A DNA stretch of 64,000 nucleotides from Streptomyces sp. NBC_01116 (GTDB lineage: Bacteria; Actinomycetota; Actinomycetes; Streptomycetales; Streptomycetaceae), in contig NZ_CP108644.1 of the NCBI RefSeq assembly GCF_041435495.1, forward strand, positions 7,611,501 to 7,675,500, in the 5' to 3' direction. How positions within the stretch are numbered: the stretch's first letter is position 1; every line of letters starts with the position of its first letter. Below are positions 62,695 through 64,000 of this stretch, one piece after another. The notes beneath the pieces were generated by a model, which saw nothing but the letters and a program-made list of their open reading frames with translations, was not told where the DNA came from and did not search any database. The translations under genes were made by a program, and so were the position numbers.

Positions 62695-64000
62695 TCACTT
62701 CCGCTCGTACGCGGCCATCGCGGCCCGCACCCCGGGGGAGAACAGCGCGGGACCCAGCGCGTCGGAGTGGGCGAGGCCCGACGCGGACAGCCGCAGCAGA
62801 CCGTCCGGCGCCGACGCGTCCAGCCAGCCCCGGGCCGCGAACCCCGCCAGCTCGGCGGGGAAGTCCGCGCCCGGATCCGTGCCGAACCGCGCCCGGTAGT
62901 CCGCCACCGGCAGCCCCGCCGCCTGGAGCAGCGACTGCAGCAGATGCCTCCGACGTGCCTCGTCCGCGTCGACGTACCGGCCGACCTCGGCCCGGGAGAA
63001 GTCCTCGGCAGCCGTGAAGCGGTCGATGATCGACCGGATCTCCCGCATGTCCACCGCGTAGTCGAAGGAGTAGTGCAGGGCAGCCGTGTACGACCGGGCA
63101 CCGCAGCCCAGGCCGATCATGCCGTCGGTCTGGCAGGCGTAGTCCGCGGGACCCTCCTGCTCCCGCGGGGCGTCGGTCCGCCGGAACATCCGCATCGACA
63201 CCTGCTCGTAGCCCTGTGCCAGCAGATGGTCCCGTCCCGCCGCGTACAGCCGCAGCCGCTGCTCGTCCCAGGCGGCCTGCTCCCGGGCCTCCGCCTCGGC
63301 GCCGGCCGCCGGACCCAGCCGGTGCAGACCGGTGAGCGGGCGGACGTACAGCGGATAGAGATACAACTCCTCCGGCCGCCAGGCCAGCGCCGCGTCCAGC
63401 GAGGCGAGCCAGCTGCGCTCGGTCTGCCCGTCGATCCCGTAGATCAGGTCGATGTTCAGCACCGGGATCCGGGCCTCGCGGATCCGGCCGAGCGCCGCCT
63501 CCACATCGGCGCGGCGCTGCGGGCGGACCGCCGCCCGCGCCTCCTCGTCCACGAAGCTCTGCACACCGATGCTGATCCTCGTCGTGCCCCGGTCGGCCAG
63601 CACCGCCAGCCGGTCCGCCGTCGCCGTGGACGGGGACGTCTCCACCGACAGCGGCACCGAGCGCAGGTCGGCGCCCATCCGCGTCTCCGCCACGTCGCAG
63701 AGCCGCTCCAGCTCACCTGCGGTCAGGAACGTCGGCGTGCCGCCGCCGAACGCCGCTGCGGCGAACCGCACCGGCTCCCCGTCGCCCAGCGCGTCCCGCA
63801 CGGAGAGCGCCTGCCGCTCCAGCGCGTCCAGATAGCGCGTCGTCAGCTCCTCGGGCGCGCCGATCCGGGTGAAGAGGTTGCAGAAGCCGCAGCGGACCTC
63901 GCAGAACGGTATGTGGAGATAGAGGGAGAGCGCGTCCTTGGGCTCCGCCGCCCACAGCGACCGCAGCGACGGGCGGTCCTCCAGCGGCCGGTAGGCCGTC
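62695..64000 (-). CDS. STM4012-type radical SAM protein (coproporphyrinogen oxidase-like), 5' end outside window
   Basis: The frame is open to base 64000, so the start is missing. Visible are HIPFCEVRCGFCNLF (CxxxCxxC cluster, HemN-like), FGGGTPTFLTAGEL, TTRISIGVQSFV and LIYGIDGQTERSW, all shared with HemN/HemW. The C-terminal half is longer than in HemW and has GLGCGARSYTAALHYSFDYAVD. HemN-like form does not mean haem synthesis; the neighbour and layout match the uncharacterised STM4011-STM4012 operon of Salmonella. Confidence 0.87.
   Translation of the reverse strand, partial: TAYRPLEDRPSLRSLWAAEPKDALSLYLHIPFCEVRCGFCNLFTRIGAPEELTTRYLDALERQALSVRDALGDGEPVRFAAAAFGGGTPTFLTAGELERLCDVAETRMGADLRSVPLSVETSPSTATADRLAVLADRGTTRISIGVQSFVDEEARAAVRPQRRADVEAALGRIREARIPVLNIDLIYGIDGQTERSWLASLDAALAWRPEELYLYPLYVRPLTGLHRLGPAAGAEAEAREQAAWDEQRLRLYAAGRDHLLAQGYEQVSMRMFRRTDAPREQEGPADYACQTDGMIGLGCGARSYTAALHYSFDYAVDMREIRSIIDRFTAAEDFSRAEVGRYVDADEARRRHLLQSLLQAAGLPVADYRARFGTDPGADFPAELAGFAARGWLDASAPDGLLRLSASGLAHSDALGPALFSPGVRAAMAAYERK

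Noticed and set aside
62698..63101. Upstream extension of the STM4011-like gene
   Set aside because: The open frame continues inside the STM4012-like gene, but the protein starts logically at GTG 62687 (DLTILYRG) and the extension is Arg/Cys/Ser-rich shadow sequence.

Overview
The window is a high-GC actinomycete chromosome segment, almost certainly Streptomyces. Codon third positions are nearly all G or C, and GTG and TTG starts are frequent. It carries an SsgA-like sporulation/division gene, a WhiB-era style small membrane gene, an SCO6745-family gene and a complete hopanoid cluster. From memory, the right half has the same order as the S. coelicolor region around SCO6740-SCO6771 (idi, CDP-alcohol transferase cluster, hopanoid cluster). 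No rRNA, tRNA, insertion sequence, prophage or CRISPR array was recognised, and almost all DNA is coding.

Left part (1-12.4 kb): the end of an unrecognised protein, an acyl-ACP desaturase with an operator-like palindrome, a UvrA paralogue, a divergent MarR pair, a shortened ABC-F gene that looks like an NBD1-NBD2 fusion, an SsgA-like gene, a DCC-family/Rieske oxygenase pair, an alpha/beta hydrolase, a YciI-like gene, endonuclease V, a 47-residue membrane protein and a saccharopine-dehydrogenase-like gene.

Middle (12.6-40 kb): a beta-oxidation operon (CoA transferase/racemase, acyl-CoA dehydrogenase, thiolase, FadB-type fusion) facing a MerR regulator; then macro-domain, MpaB-like, M1 and M14 peptidase, BCCT transporter, D-amino-acid oxidase, ABC-F, Tex, two DJ-1/PfpI-type genes flanking a CGTC tetranucleotide repeat, enoyl-CoA hydratase, HdeD-like, anti-sigma-type ATPase, IPP isomerase, GNAT, CDF cation exporter and GalE.

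Core of interest (40.2-47.3 kb): one tightly packed operon encodes two CDP-alcohol phosphatidyltransferases, a nucleotidyltransferase, a glycerol-1-phosphate dehydrogenase, a GT2 glycosyltransferase and a two-component ABC exporter of the TagGH type. It reads as synthesis and export of a glycerol-phosphate-type lipid or glycopolymer whose product I do not know. It is followed directly by the hopanoid operon (47.7-57.4 kb): hpnC, hpnD, hpnE, a polyprenyl diphosphate synthase, shc, hpnG, hpnH, hpnO. This operon makes squalene from farnesyl diphosphate, cyclises it to hopene and adds and modifies the C5 side chain. The nearby IPP isomerase may help feed it.

Right end (57.4-64 kb): an XRE-cupin regulator with two operator-like repeats and a small membrane protein, a tyrosine phosphatase, a LysM/M23 peptidase behind a c-di-AMP (ydaO-type) riboswitch, an SGNH hydrolase, and two radical SAM genes of the uncharacterised STM4011/STM4012 type, the last running off the window. 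Several clean hairpins mark operon ends.
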